Notes: a model not told the origin generated them from the letters alone. DNA of 64,000 nt from Przewalskia tangutica (GCA_029844215.1 CM056731.1:82418992-82482991); one strand, 5' to 3'; numbered from the stretch's first letter, positions 34,800 to 46,229 are shown. Numbers and translations: made by a program.

Positions 34800-35690
34800 G
34801 GAAGAGTAAGGACTGGGGCGGTAGTCAATTTCTCCTTCAGTAACTGGAAACTCTCCTCACAAGCATCCGTCCACCGGAACATAGCGCTACGAGTCGGCTA
34901 GTCAAAGGTCTTTGAGATGGAAGCAAACTTCTCCACAAATCTCGGATAATAACCCGAGGCCCAAAGGCTGCGCACTCCGTCGGTGTAGTGGGTCTAGGCC
35001 AAGTCTTATCGCCTCAATCTTCATTTGTATCAACCCGAATACCATCGGCCCGATAACATGCCCTAGGAAAGCCACGGAGCCAACCAAAACTCGCATTTGA
35101 GAACTTGGCATACACTCGGTCGGAGGACTCAATACCGTCCTCAGTAGTGCGCATGTTCACGCTGCGTGCGCGAATAAACCAGGATATCATCAATGAATAC
35201 TATAACGAACATATCCAAGAATGGCTTGAACACCCGGTTTATCAAATCCATGAATACTGCTGGGGCGTTGGTCAACCCGAAAAACATAACCCTGAACTCA
35301 TAGTGCCCATACCGGGTCCTGAATGCAGTCTTTGGGATGTCTGCCTCTCTAACTCGCACATGATGATAACCAGACCGCAGATCTATCTTGGAGAAACACC
35401 TTGCACCCTGCAACTGGTCAAACAAATCATCAATCCTGGGGAGGGGATATCTATTCTTGATAGTTACCTTATTCAGCTGCCTGTAATCAACACACATACG
35501 CAGCGTCCCATCCTTCTTCTTTACAAATAACACTGGCGCTCTCCAGGGAGAAACACTTGGCCTGATAAAGCATTTTTTCAGCAAGTCCTTCAGTTGGTCT
35601 TTCAATTCCCTCAACTCGGAGGGTGCCATCCTGTATGGTGGAATAGATATCGGTCGAGTGTCTGGCGCCATATCAATGCAAAACTCAATC
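34800..35690 (-). CDS. Element H reverse transcriptase
   Basis: RNA-directed DNA polymerase. An uninterrupted 176-codon frame (35141-35671) contains, in order, RPISIPPYRMAPSELRELKD, APVLFVKKKDGTLRMCVDYR with the fingers, FSKIDLRSGYHHVRV with the first catalytic Asp, FRTRYGHYEFRVMFFGLTNA, and FIDDILVYSR with the Asp pair at 35186-35197. Past 35141 the thumb and connection (AFLGHVIG) continue in other frames to the RNase H. All palm residues look intact. Confidence 0.9.
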
Positions 35691-35879
35691 TCCCTCTCAG
35701 GAGGATACGGAGCTTCGTGCGGGAATACGTGCGCAAACTCTCTAACGGCCGGGCCCGATGAAGGTTCGGTATCTCAGCCTCAGTATCGAATACCCGAACC
35801 ATATGGTAGATATACCCCTTCCGCACCATCTTTCTAGCCTTGAGGTAAGAAATAAACCTACCCCACGGCGACGCAGTAT

Positions 35880-36210
35880 TCCCCTTCCACTTGATAACCG
35901 GCTCACTAGGAAACTGGAACCGTACCAATCTCTCTCTACAGTCCACATTGGAACAGCAAGACGCTAGCCAATCCATACCCATAATCACATCAAAATCCGT
36001 CATATCTAACTCTATCAAGTCAGCTAGAGTCTGACGACCGTATATAGTCACTGGGCAAGCCTTATATACTCGCTCGGCTACCACCGAATTACCTACTGGC
36101 GTAGCCACCTCAAAAGGTTTTATGGACTAGGGCTCTATCCCTATTCTACCAGCAATATGAGGAGATATATAGGACAAGGTAGAACCTGGATCTATCAAAG
36201 CATAAACGTC
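35880..36210 (-). CDS. Element H aspartic protease
   Basis: Protease domain. The active-site frame reads YALIDPGSTLSYISPHIAGR (about 36140-36210). It then changes frame at about 36120 into the segment with ERVYKACPVTIYG and LIELDMTDFDVIMGMDWLAS (about 35955-36015). DPGS stands where many retroviral-type proteases have DTGA or DSGA; this is common in the clade. One frameshift separates the halves. Confidence 0.82.
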
Positions 36211-36214
36211 ATAG

Positions 36215-36713
36215 CATGAACCAATAATGTACCTGTGACGACATCTGGTGACGCCTCCTGGTCCTGACGGCTGGACATAGCATAAATGCGGTTCTGAGGA
36301 CCGCTGGAACTGGGACCCCCACCACGAACCCTGCCGCGGCCTGCTGGCCCGTGAACACCCTTCCCTCCGGGGCGCATAACCGTCGAAGACGAAGATCCAG
36401 CAACTGACCCTGTCGGCTGAACCATAACACTCCCGCCACCTCTGGTCGGACAATCCCTCTTCAAATGGCCCTGCTGGCCACAAGAGTAACAAGCCCCTGG
36501 AGGAACACGACACTCGCCTGGGTGAGACCTACAGCATCGAGCACACCGAGATGGGGGTGGTCTCGATCGATGTGATCTCGCTTCCTGAAACCCGAAGTCC
36601 TGGAGCCACGACTGCTCTCGAATGACCGGTGATCAGACCTCCCGCCAGAAAACCGAGAAGGAGCACTCTGTGCTGGCTGAAATTTGGACCTAGTCTGCTG
36701 TTGAGGTTGTCCG
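36215..36713 (-). CDS. Element H gag C-terminal part with zinc knuckle
   Basis: Nucleocapsid portion of gag. The zinc knuckle CYSCGQQGHLKRDC is intact at 36450-36491 (Cys-X2-Cys-X4-His-X4-Cys), preceded by a CRSHPGECR-type segment and followed by a Ser/Gly/Arg-rich linker ending in NRIYAMSS before protease. It begins at the K insertion point and is continued upstream by 61734-62614. Confidence 0.85.
36709..36713. repeat. Left target site duplication of K
   Basis: gtccg precedes the TGTTATAC start of LTR1. The right end reads cgtgacgatccg at 61727-61738, which is cgtgaca plus gtccg with one CAG-to-CGA swap. The duplication brackets the whole array. Confidence 0.72.
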
Positions 36714-37123
36714 TGTTATACCCCGTAATTCCAGAGTATGTACGTAAGGACGTACGTACGAAAGTTTTAGCCTTAAGATAGGCAAGGATCGAAAATATTT
36801 GGGCACAACTAGCGAAAAAAATCGTTTTCCGACGAAACGTTTTCCGGACTTTGCGAAGGGAAAATTACGGCTATGTCATTTATAATTTTTGCGGATTTTT
36901 CCGAGAGATGAAATATTTTGGACCAACGAGAGGGCGACACTTGTCACCCTCTAGTGGGCGGTCAAGTTGGCCGAATGGTGCACCTTTTTTTGGCCATGTT
37001 TTGAGGCCTAAACCATGGGTCAATGTTTGTGAGGGATTTGTGGAGTAGGGTTAGGGTGCACTTGGGCAAATCTTGACCCTCCACTTGCCCCCCACTTGGC
37101 TTGATCTTGGCCCTTAGTTGTCC

Positions 37124-37131
37124 TATAAATA
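37124..37131 (+). promoter_or_regulatory. TATA box, K LTR1
   Basis: TATAAATA, 410 bases into the LTR; likely promoter of the array. The conserved acttcttcatcc word about 20 bases downstream may mark the start of transcription. Confidence 0.68.
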
Positions 37132-39049
37132 CCCCCTTGAAGTGCAAGACTTCTTCATCCCAAATACACTTTCCAAGTCTTGAAGCCCTCTCCCCCTTAG
37201 TTTAGTGTTCTCGTCTAAAGAGCACCCCTCCCCCTTTGTGAGGCCCCTTGGCCGAGAGTACCCCCTCTCCCTAGTGAAGGCCCCTTGGCCGAGAGTACAC
37301 CCCCCTCTCTTGAGAGTTGTTCTCGTAAATACCCCCCCTTGGTAGAAAAGTATTCTCCAAGTATTGTTACTATTCCAAAATACCTTGGCCCAAATACCTT
37401 GTAGTATTCCAAGGTTACACCTATACTAAAAGCCCAGAAATACTATTATACTTCCCTTCAGTCACAAAATGAAACCCTAAGGAAAATCTTCATACTTGGT
37501 TGAAGTAGTAAGAAGAAGTTGCGTAGAACTTCTAAGGGTTGTTTGGAGCGGGTTGGAGTGCACGGAGTAGGAGCTAAACCTTGCTAAGGATCGACATTTA
37601 AACTTGCATAATTATGGGCTTATCGAGGTAAATATCTTGTCCCCCTATTGTAATTAGAGTTTACATACTATTGAAGTATAAGAATTAAGTATAAGTTATA
37701 TATAAGGAAGGTATATAAGAAGAGAATTGAACAGATTTACATAGGAATTTGTATTCTGATGAGACTTGTGAAGTTTGTGGGTAGGAAGTCTGCCCAATTT
37801 TCCGTAGAATCTTGTATCTAGATTTATTCTACCGAGTAGTCTAGACTTTGATAGACTTGTATAACCGTTATAGGTTGAAGTACTGCGAGTAGCGTATTCT
37901 ACTCGAAGGGTGGAAAAGGCTAGCAGGATTACAGTACTTTGGAGCTATTTGCTAATAGTCGATAAATCGTCGCGGTATGTGATTCTTCCTATCCTCTTGA
38001 GCATGATATTTTAAAGGAATATATTTAGTACGGTAGGCGACGTGTGTTAAGCGAACGTAGTTTCTGGCAATGTCTTTTGACTTAAGCCTGAATAATAAGA
38101 ACCTTGAAGTATTTCAAAAGAATTAAGAAACCTTTTTGAAAGAAGAGTAATACTTGGTTTTAAAAGCTTAAGAGTTATACTAGCTTTATGGGAAGTTAGG
38201 TATAACGACTTAAGAGAGATAAAAGAATGGTTTATTGATTTTAGAAGTTAAGAGACTTGATCTTAAAAGATAAGAGACTTGACTTAATTAAATTAATATG
38301 AATTTTGTTAAAAAGTGTGAAACCTCATTCGTGAGTAATGAGTACTTGGTTTTTAAAAGGAATAATGTTTCTTGATTTGAAATCGAATAAGTATCGAACA
38401 AACCACTGCAGCGCTAATAAAGGGAAATGTATTGACTAATCAAGTATTATTAAAACCAGTAGAAACCTCCATCTGCATAGAAGCTAAGATGAGACAAAAT
38501 GATATTACATTTCCTAGATCATGGCTGCTTTAATAAGATTGATTATGAACAAGAATAACCTACTCACATATAAGGCATATGTTTCTCAAATTGTTTAAAA
38601 GAGAATTATATTCTTAAGTGATTAAGACTATGAACTACGAAACCTTTCGAAAATGAGAAACTTGAGCATTTGAAATTAGGCAAACTTGAACGTTTGGAAA
38701 ATAATGTTGTTACTTGATTTTACAAAGGAAGTGTTTTGGTTTACTTAAAAAGATAGTCACTCTATTTTTATACTACGGGTATTGTGTGACTTTTGTGATA
38801 GAAACGGATCTTTTAAAGAGTTAATGTATGAACTTGTTAACATAAAGTACCTTGTGTGAATAACTTGATTGTGTTGGTTTGTGATAGCCTTGTAATACTT
38901 TCTTGTTGATTTGATAAGTAAACATGTTAGGATGCTACGTGTGTTAGTATCTTGTGATGGTTGTGTAAAGGGGTTTCCCTTGATTGTGCTTATGTTGTTT
39001 AACGATAAGCTGTTATGTTAGTATTATATGACTCACCTTGACTTGATCC

Positions 39050-39310
39050 CGGGTTGGCGCCTCCGTCGCGGGGTAGACTCGAGCGATGCAGTGACTATGA
39101 TTCGAGAATACCTCATGCGGGTCCAGGGGGCCTATGCGGAGCTACGAGAGTTTCAGGTTAGTGTGCGGCCTTTATGGTCATGCGGTCTATGTGGCCATGC
39201 GGACTGCGAGTCGGGGCGTTGCGGGAGTAGCTACCCTCGATGCGGGAATACCTCATGCGGGCCATTGGGTGGCCTATGCGAGCTACGGAAGTTCGGGACT
39301 AGACGCACAT
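39050..39310 (+). repeat. CATGCGG-rich array in K LTR1
   Basis: Repeated catgcgggtc, ctatgcgg and catgcggtct words over about 260 bases. A short open frame (MTMIREYLMRVQGAYAELRE) runs through it in several LTRs, but this follows from the repeats. Confidence 0.6.
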
Positions 39311-40128
39311 TAGATACTGCGTGCAAGTGGCCAGCTTCGATCATGTGGCGGTCTAGACAGATCTTGTGATACAGTTTATGACCTGGTTGGTACTGTGGGT
39401 GTTAGTAGTCGGCTATGCCTTCGTACTTACCCCGTACGGTTTTATTATGACACAGTGAGACACGGTGTTCATGTATTCCTTGGTGCTTTTATATCATAGA
39501 CTGCCGGCAGTGAGGAAGGTATTCCACGGGCATGATTGATGTTGTGGGCGTGAGACCCATAGTTATATTTGAGTGATGACTTTGAGGGCGTGAGTCCCTG
39601 ACTGGACATGACTGCTTATTTATCGTGAACTGTAGTTTGGTTATCATACATGTCTGCTGCTTTTTATAGACTACTATGATTTCATTTCTGATATTTTGAT
39701 TTCACATACTTGGTACTGTTGTCGACCTCCTCGGGGGCTGCATTCATGCCGCAGTAGAGTACACGGTGTTGATCCTCGCTCTTAGGGTCACGATTCAGCG
39801 TTTGGGAAGCTCCGTTTCTCCGGAGGCTTATCAGTGGTATAGTCCCCTGTCGTTGTAGGTACTTACATTCAGGGGTATGGCGGGGCCCTGTCCCGCCATT
39901 GTTGTCATATCATTCTTAGAGGTCTGTAGTACTGTTGTGGGCAGAGTTGTAAAAAGGATGTAACTGTTCGGATTTAAGTTTTTATTTATATATGCCGAAA
40001 GGCAACTTTTCTCAGATAATTGTTTCATATTTCATGTCTTATTTTATATTCCGCTGATTACTCTGATGTATGTCTACTTGGGTGCCCGGGGTAGGCACGA
40101 TCCACGCAGGTTCGGGTCGTGACAAAAG

Positions 40129-40140
40129 TGGTATCAGAGC
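40129..40140 (+). other. Primer-binding site, K internal 1
   Basis: TGGTATCAGAGC, four bases after the LTR end at 40124. Confidence 0.93.
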
Positions 40141-40330
40141 AGTTAATCCTCGGAAAGTGTCTACAGACCGTATCTAGTATAGTCTTGATTATCGGTGTGT
40201 TGTGAACCACACCAATAATCAGGAGGCTATAGGATATTTAGGATTGGTTTCCATTCTTCTCACTCTGAGATCGTGCTTAGAGCCATGTTATAAGTTGGAC
40301 CCCTCTAACGTATTCCTGTCCCTTACCGTT

Positions 40331-41120
40331 ATGCCTCCGCGTAAGGCAACCCGAAGAAGGGCAAGGCGTGAGGAGGCGAGTAAACCTGAGAGGGTTACTA
40401 GAAACAGCCCAATCATCACCGGGTGGTGCTTCATTCGGGGAGTTACGCTCGTCGACCCCAGTCTAGCAATGGCAACGATTGCTCTGCGGCCATAATATTT
40501 GAACCTTCAGTTCCACGACCAGTAGCAGAAAGTATGGATTGCAAATAGACACCCTTGTTACTAGCTAGGAATTGAGCAACCAGAGAGCATTTTATGTACC
40601 AATTTATCACGGGTCTTGATGACTATCTAAGAGAGGGTTGTGAAAGAATAACTCTTGATCGAGCACGAGCATGACTGCGTGCGAACTTTATCGCAGCGGC
40701 CGTGAAAGCGTAGAGATCGGCAGTTAATCAGGGCGAGAGGAAGAGGCGATTGGCGGGATCCTTTGGTAACTTTCGAGGCAACCTTACCGGCCAGTAGATG
40801 GTTATGCACCTCGCCCGGTGCAGTGGTCCTCGCGAGGTTGGGGCGTTGAGTATGCGGAGTTGGTGAGCTCGTGGCTTCTGGTTCACAGATACACGTAGGT
40901 TCTAGCCAGCCGAGTTCAGTTTTTCCTCAGTGTTCACAGTGTGGCAGGCGTCATCCCGGGGAAGGTCGTCTTTTTGTTGGTACTTGTTTTACTTGCGGCC
41001 AGCAGGACCATTTTGCGAGGAATTGTCCGACCAGAGGTGGCGCGGATGTAGAGACTCAGCCTTCAGGATCAGTGGCTAGTTCGTCACCTTCCCTAGCTAT
41101 GCGCCCTACGGGGCAGGATT
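40331..41120 (+). pseudogene. K internal 1 gag relic
   Basis: Shortened gag with start codon at 40331 (MPPRKATRRRARREEASKPE). It lacks most of the Retrotrans_gag core; the DDYLREGCE segment near 40618 has broken frames. Unlike J, its zinc knuckle is intact: CFTCGQQDHFARNC at 40985-41026, inside an open frame (40871-41122) that also reads CSQCGRRHPGEGRLFVGT. Thus a nucleocapsid-like fragment could still be made, though without a complete capsid. Confidence 0.78.
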
Positions 41121-41735
41121 GATTAGGACGACAAAGGGTAGTGAAGCAGTAGATACAAGTATATCCTTAACCCTCTAGATATTTGTACGGGTGATAAGAT
41201 GAGTATACCTTAAGTGTTATGTTCAGATAACATTGTGTAAATTGGGATTAGAAATCATGGTTAGTTAACCGGGTAAGATTGGGGGATAGGGAAAGTGTGA
41301 GCCTTAGAGTTTTATACGTAGAGACCTTAGAGGTAAGGCCATCTCGAGTAAAAGATGTATTTTTATATTTGACCCTTATCGGAGTGCATAGTGCACGTGA
41401 GATATGTTTGTGTGATAAGTCCCTGAGTGGTATGAAATGAAAGAGGGTAGTTGAGCTAAGAAGACCACTAGGTTTTCGTGACTTGATTGTGAGATTGTTC
41501 CGGATCGGGGAGCAAGAGTTTTGCGTGATAGCGGGTAGATGTGACCGATTGCGGGTCAACCCGCGGCCTGTATGGTGGTGGGGTCAGTTTGTGGTGGTCC
41601 CGCTTTGTGATAGGGTCACGAGGGCGCTAGGCCCAAGTTTAGTTAACTAGCGTACGAGTTCGTGGATGCGTTCGACCAATAGTCGGGCCGATGGGGTCAG
41701 CCCATCTTATCTTTTAGTCAAAACCGTGTACTCAC
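41121..41735 (+). other. K internal 1 unknown conserved stretch (hinge region)
   Basis: About 615 bases between gag and the integrase relic. Shared with K internal 2, J, E and L, but absent from A, B and H. Frames are closed in all six directions beyond about 100 codons and no domain is recognisable. Confidence 0.7.
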
Positions 41736-42480
41736 CAGTGGGTTATACGAGATGATTATATCAGGAAGGTTGTAAGGCTGCACGAGGTGCCTACTTTCAC
41801 CTTATGACAGGCAGTGGAGCCCAGGTTACGGCTATTTCTTTCTGAAAGTTTTACCAGGCAGGGTTAGGAACTCAGGTGAGTCTCAGTATCGCATTCGCCC
41901 TCGGGCCAGTGTTTGGATTTCAGGGGTAGCTGTGAGGATTGTTGTCTCCTGTTGAGGAAGTGTTTTATATCTACCATTTCAGTATTCGGATGTCGCCTTA
42001 TGAAGCCTTGTAGGGGCGGAGGTGTAAGTTGCCGGTCGATTGGTTCGATGTTGGCGAGGTTCAGATAGTTGGTTCATACTTGTTTCGACAGGATATGGAT
42101 AGGGTGAAGCCTATCCAGGAGAGGTTAGTGACAGCTCAGAGTCAACAGAAGTCGTTCGGATAATCGGCGACGACGCTTGGAGTTCAAGTTGAAGGTGGGT
42201 CTTCTTGAAGGTACCACCCCGGAAAGGGTGTGACGAGTTTTGGAAAACAGAGGAAACTTAGCCCAAGTTACTTTGGGCCTTTTCAGATCATGTGAAGAAT
42301 AGGCCAGGTTGCCTATATGTTAGCTTTGCCGTCCGACGTAGGAGGCAGTATGTCCGGTCTTTCATGTTGTTATGCTCAGAAAAGTATCGGAGATCCATCC
42401 AGAGTATTCCCAGTTAATGATGATCAAGTTGGAGGTAGTAACCCAGAGATTTTGGAAACAGAAGCGAATGAAATGTGATA
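41736..42480 (+). pseudogene. K internal 1 integrase relic
   Basis: Decayed integrase. Recognisable in order: a damaged SDRGAQFT region (GSGAQVTA, first Asp of that motif gone), AGLGTQVSLSIAF, SIRMSPYEAL followed by a stop, PVDWFDVGEVQIVGSYLF, MDRVKPIQERLVTAQSQQKS and KLSPSYFGPFQIM followed by a stop. Upstream zinc and first-Asp parts are missing. The same stops occur in J and E, so this is an inherited fossil and not a recent break. Confidence 0.83.
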
Positions 42481-42767
42481 AGTTATGAGAAAGAGTTAGT
42501 GTAATGCGAGAAGTACGACGAGTAAGGGAAGAAGCGAGCATGTGTTAAGAACATAGATGTGATCATTTCTTTTGTAAAGTGAAGGTGCGAAGGGAGTATC
42601 TTTTAGCCCTTGGGTGGGAGTTTTTGTGATGTTAGAGGTGATTCCTCGTGGACTTGAATTAAGTATTTGCGCGTGTGTTATTTTATGGCCAGGTGTGGCA
42701 TGATTGTTTTTCGGAAGCATAGTAGTGAAGACTATACTGGCGCATGTATGTTTTGAGTCTTAGAAGG

Positions 42768-42802
42768 AACATTCGGGACGAATGTTTCTAAGGAGGGGAG
42801 AA
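42768..42802 (+). other. Hairpin and PPT, K internal 1
   Basis: Hairpin aacattcg/cgaatgtt (42768-42786), then PPT AAGGAGGGGAGAA (42790-42802) touching LTR2. Confidence 0.85.
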
Positions 42803-43197
42803 TGTTATACCCCGTATTTCCAGAGTATGTACGTAAGGACGTACGTACAAAAGTTTTAGCCTTAAGATAGGCAAGGATCGAAAATATTTGGGCACAACTA
42901 GCGAAAAGAATCGTTTTCCGGACTTTGCGAAGGGAAAATTACGGCTATGTCATTTATAATTTTTGCGGATTTTTCTGAGAGATGAAATATTTTGGACCAA
43001 CGAGAGGGCGACACTTGTCACCCTCTAGTGGGCGGTCAAGTTGGCTGAATGGTGCACGTTTTTTTGGCCATGTTTTGAGGCCTAAACCATGGGTCAATGT
43101 TTGTGAGGGATTTGTGGAGTAGGGTTAGGGTGCACTTGGGCAAATCTTGACCCTCCACTTGCCCCCCACTTGGCTTGATCTTGGCCCTTGGTTGTCC

Positions 43198-43205
43198 TAT
43201 AAATA
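43198..43205 (+). promoter_or_regulatory. TATA box, K LTR2
   Basis: TATAAATA, 395 bases into the LTR. Confidence 0.63.
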
Positions 43206-45134
43206 CCCCCTTGAAGTGCAAGACTTCTTCATCCCAAAAACACTTTCCAAGTCTTGAAGCCCTCTCCCCCTTAGTGTAGTGTTCTCTACCAAAGAGCACC
43301 CCTCCCCCTTTGTGAGGCCCCTTGGCCGAGAGTACCCCCCCTCCCTAGTGAAGGCCCCTTGGCCGAGAGTACACCCCCCACTCTTGAGAGTTGTTCTCGT
43401 AAATACCCCCCCCCCCCTTGGTAGAAAAGTATTCTCCAAGTATTGTTACTATTCCAAAATACCTTTGCCCAAATACCTTGTAGTATTCCAAGGTTACACC
43501 TATACTAAAAGCCCAGAAATACTATTATACTTCCCTTCAGTCACAAAACGAAACCCTAAGGAAAATCTTCATACTTGGTTGAAATAGTAAGAAGAAGTTG
43601 CGAAGAACTTCTAAGGGTTGTTTGGAGCGGGTTGGAGTGCACGGAGTAGGAGCTAAACCTTGCTCAGGATCGACATTTAAACTTGGATAATTATGGGCTT
43701 ATCGAGGTAAATATCTTGTCCCCTATTGTAATTAGAGTTTACATACTGTTGAAGTATAAGAATTAAGTATAAGTTATATACAAGGAAGGTATATAAGAAG
43801 AGAATTGAATCAGACTTACATAGGGTGTATTTCTGATGAGACTTGTGAAGTTTGACGGGTAGGGAAGTGCTGCCCAATTTTCCGTAGAATCTTGTATCTG
43901 GATTTATTCTACCGAGTAGTCTAGACTTTGATATACTTGTATAACCGTTATAGGTTGAAGTACTGCGAGTAGCGTATTCTACTCGAAGGGTGGAAAAGGC
44001 TAGCAGGATTACAGTACTTTGGAGCTATTTGCTAATAGTCGATAAATCGTCGCGAGGTATGTGATTCTTCCTATCCTCTTGAGCATGATATTTTAAAGGA
44101 ATATATTTAGTACGGTAGACGTACGCGTGTTAACTGAACGTAGTTTTACGGCAATGTCTTTTGACTTAAGCCTGAATAATAAGAATCTTGAGGTATTTCA
44201 AAAGAATTAAGAAACCTTTTTGAAAGAAGAGTAATACTTGGTTTTAAAAGCTTAAGAGTTATACTAGCTTTATGGGAAGTTAGGTATAACGACTTAAGAG
44301 AGATAAAAAGAATGGTTTACTGATTTTAGAAGTTAAGAGACTTGATCTTAAAAGATAAGAGACTTGACTTAATTAAATTAATATGAATTTTGTTAAAAAG
44401 TGTGAAACCTCATTCGTGAGTAATGAGTACTTGGTTTTTAAAAGGAATAATGTTTCTTGATTTGAAATCGAGAATAAGTATCGAACAAACCATCTGCGGC
44501 GCTAATAAAGGAAATGTATTGACTAATCAAGTATTATTAAAACCGGTAGAAACCTCCATGCATAGAAGCTAAGATGAGACAAAATGATATTACATTTCCT
44601 AGATCATGGCCGCTTTAATAAGATTGATTATGAACAAGAATAACCTACTCACATATAAGGCATATGTTTCTCAAATTGTTTAAAAGAGAATTATATTCTT
44701 AAGTGATTAAGACTATGAACTACGAAACCTTTCGAAAATGAGAAACTTGAGCATTTGAAATTAGGCAAACTTGAACGTTTGGAAAATAATGTTGTTACTT
44801 GATTTTACAAAGGAAGTGTTTTGGTTTACTTAAAAAGATAGTCACTCTATTTTTATACTACGGGTATTGTGTGACTTTTGTGATAGAAACGGATCTTTTA
44901 AAGAGTTAATGTATGAACTTGTTAACATAAAGTACCTTGTGTGAATAACTTGATTGTGTTGGTTTGTGATAGCCTTGTAATACTTTCTTGTTGATTTGAT
45001 AAGTAAACATGTTAGGATGCTACGTGTGTTAGTATCTTGTGATGGTTGTGTAAAGGGGTTTCCCTTGATTGTGCTTATGTTGTTTAACGATAAGTTGTTA
45101 TGTTAGTATTATATGACTCACCTTGACTTGATCC

Positions 45135-45395
45135 CGGGGGTTAAGCTGCCCTCCGATGCGGGGTAGACTCAGGCAGTCTGTGTGACTATGATTCGAGAAT
45201 ACCTCATGCGGGTCCAGGGGGCCTATGCGGAGCTACGAGAGTTTCAGGTTAGTGTGCGGCCTTTATGGTCATGCGGTCTATGTGGCCATGCAGACTGCGA
45301 GTCCAGGACGTTGCCGGGGAGTAGCTACCCTCGATGCGGGGAATACCTCATGCGGGCCATTGGAGTGGCCTATGCGGAGCTACGGGAAGTTCGGG
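45135..45395 (+). repeat. CATGCGG-rich array in K LTR2
   Basis: Same island as in LTR1, with a few bases more (gccctccgatgcggggtag against gcctccgtcgcggggtag). Confidence 0.6.
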
Positions 45396-46217
45396 ACTAG
45401 ACGCACACATTAGATACTGCGTGCAAGTGGCCAGCTTCGATCATGTGGCGGTCTAGACAGATCTTGTGATACAGTTTATGACCTTGTTGGTACTGTGGGT
45501 GTTAGTAGTCGGCTATGCCTTCGTACTTACCCCGTACGGTTTTATTATGACACAGGTGAGACCTGGTGTTCATGTGTATTCCTTGGTGCTTTTATATCAT
45601 AAATGCCGGTGAGGAAAGGTATTCCACGGGCATGATTGATGTTGTGGGCGTGAGACCCATAGTTATATTTGAGTGATGACTTTGAGGCGTGAGTCACGAT
45701 CGACATGATCGCTTATTTATCGTGGCTGTAGTTTGGTTATCATACATGTCTGCTTGCTTTTATAGACTACTATGATTTCATTTCTGATATTTTGATTTCA
45801 CATACTTGGTACTGTTGTCGACCTCCTTGGGGCTGCGTTCATCTGCGGTAGAGGTACACCAGTGTTGATCATCGCTCTTAGGGTCACAGTTCAACGTTTG
45901 GGAAGCTCCGTTTCTCCGGAGGCTTATCAGTGGTCTAGTCCCCTGTCGGTGTAGGTACTTACATTCAGGGGTATGGCGGCCACTGTCCGCCATTGTTGTC
46001 ATATCATTCTTAAGTGCAGTAATCTTTGTTGTGGGCGAGTTGTAAAAAGGATGTAGCTTGTTGGATTTAAGTTTTTATTTATATATGCCGAAAGGCAACT
46101 TTTCTCAGATAATTGTTTCATATTTCATGTCTTATTTTATATTCCGCTGATTACTCTGATGTATGTCTACTTGGGTGCGGGGTAGGCACGATCCAGGCAG
46201 GTTGGTCGTGACAAAAG

Positions 46218-46229
46218 TGGTATCGAGCG
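46218..46229 (+). other. Primer-binding site, K internal 2 (altered)
   Basis: Reads tggtatcgagcga where internal 1 has tggtatcagagcag. The two CAG sites are turned into CGA and a base is lost. If real it would weaken tRNA pairing; if artefact it is an ordinary PBS. Confidence 0.8.

Larger units (their letters stand above)
34430..36713 (-). mobile_element. Element H, inner part: gag 3' end, PR, RT, RNase H
   Basis: This is the 3'-ward piece of the outermost retrotransposon, an autonomous Tekay-like Ty3/gypsy element on the minus strand. Reading right to left it holds the gag zinc knuckle, protease, reverse transcriptase and RNase H. It stops abruptly at both ends. On the left the RNase H reading frame runs into the LTR terminus of element J at 34429. 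On the right the gag frame runs into the LTR of element K at 36714 and resumes at about 61734 after the 25-kb K block. Integrase and the 3' LTR of H are not in the window and are predicted to the left. H must be the oldest insertion here, yet it has some of the cleanest reading frames. Confidence 0.88.
36714..40124 (+). repeat. K LTR1
   Basis: LTR of 3411 bases from TGTTATACCCCG to GGGTCGTGACA. TATA box at 37124-37131, C-run block at about 37220-37345, GC-rich island at about 39050-39310, then a segment with the MPPRKAT leader further on. Nearly identical to LTR2 and LTR3. Confidence 0.93.
42803..46213 (+). repeat. K LTR2 (shared middle LTR)
   Basis: Serves both as 3' LTR of internal 1 and 5' LTR of internal 2: a PPT stands before it and a PBS after it. 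TATA box at 43198-43205, C-run block at about 43300-43420, GC-rich array at about 45135-45395. One stretch is heavily swapped (tcacgatcgacatgatcgc at about 45694) where LTR1 and LTR3 agree on the CTG form. Confidence 0.92.
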
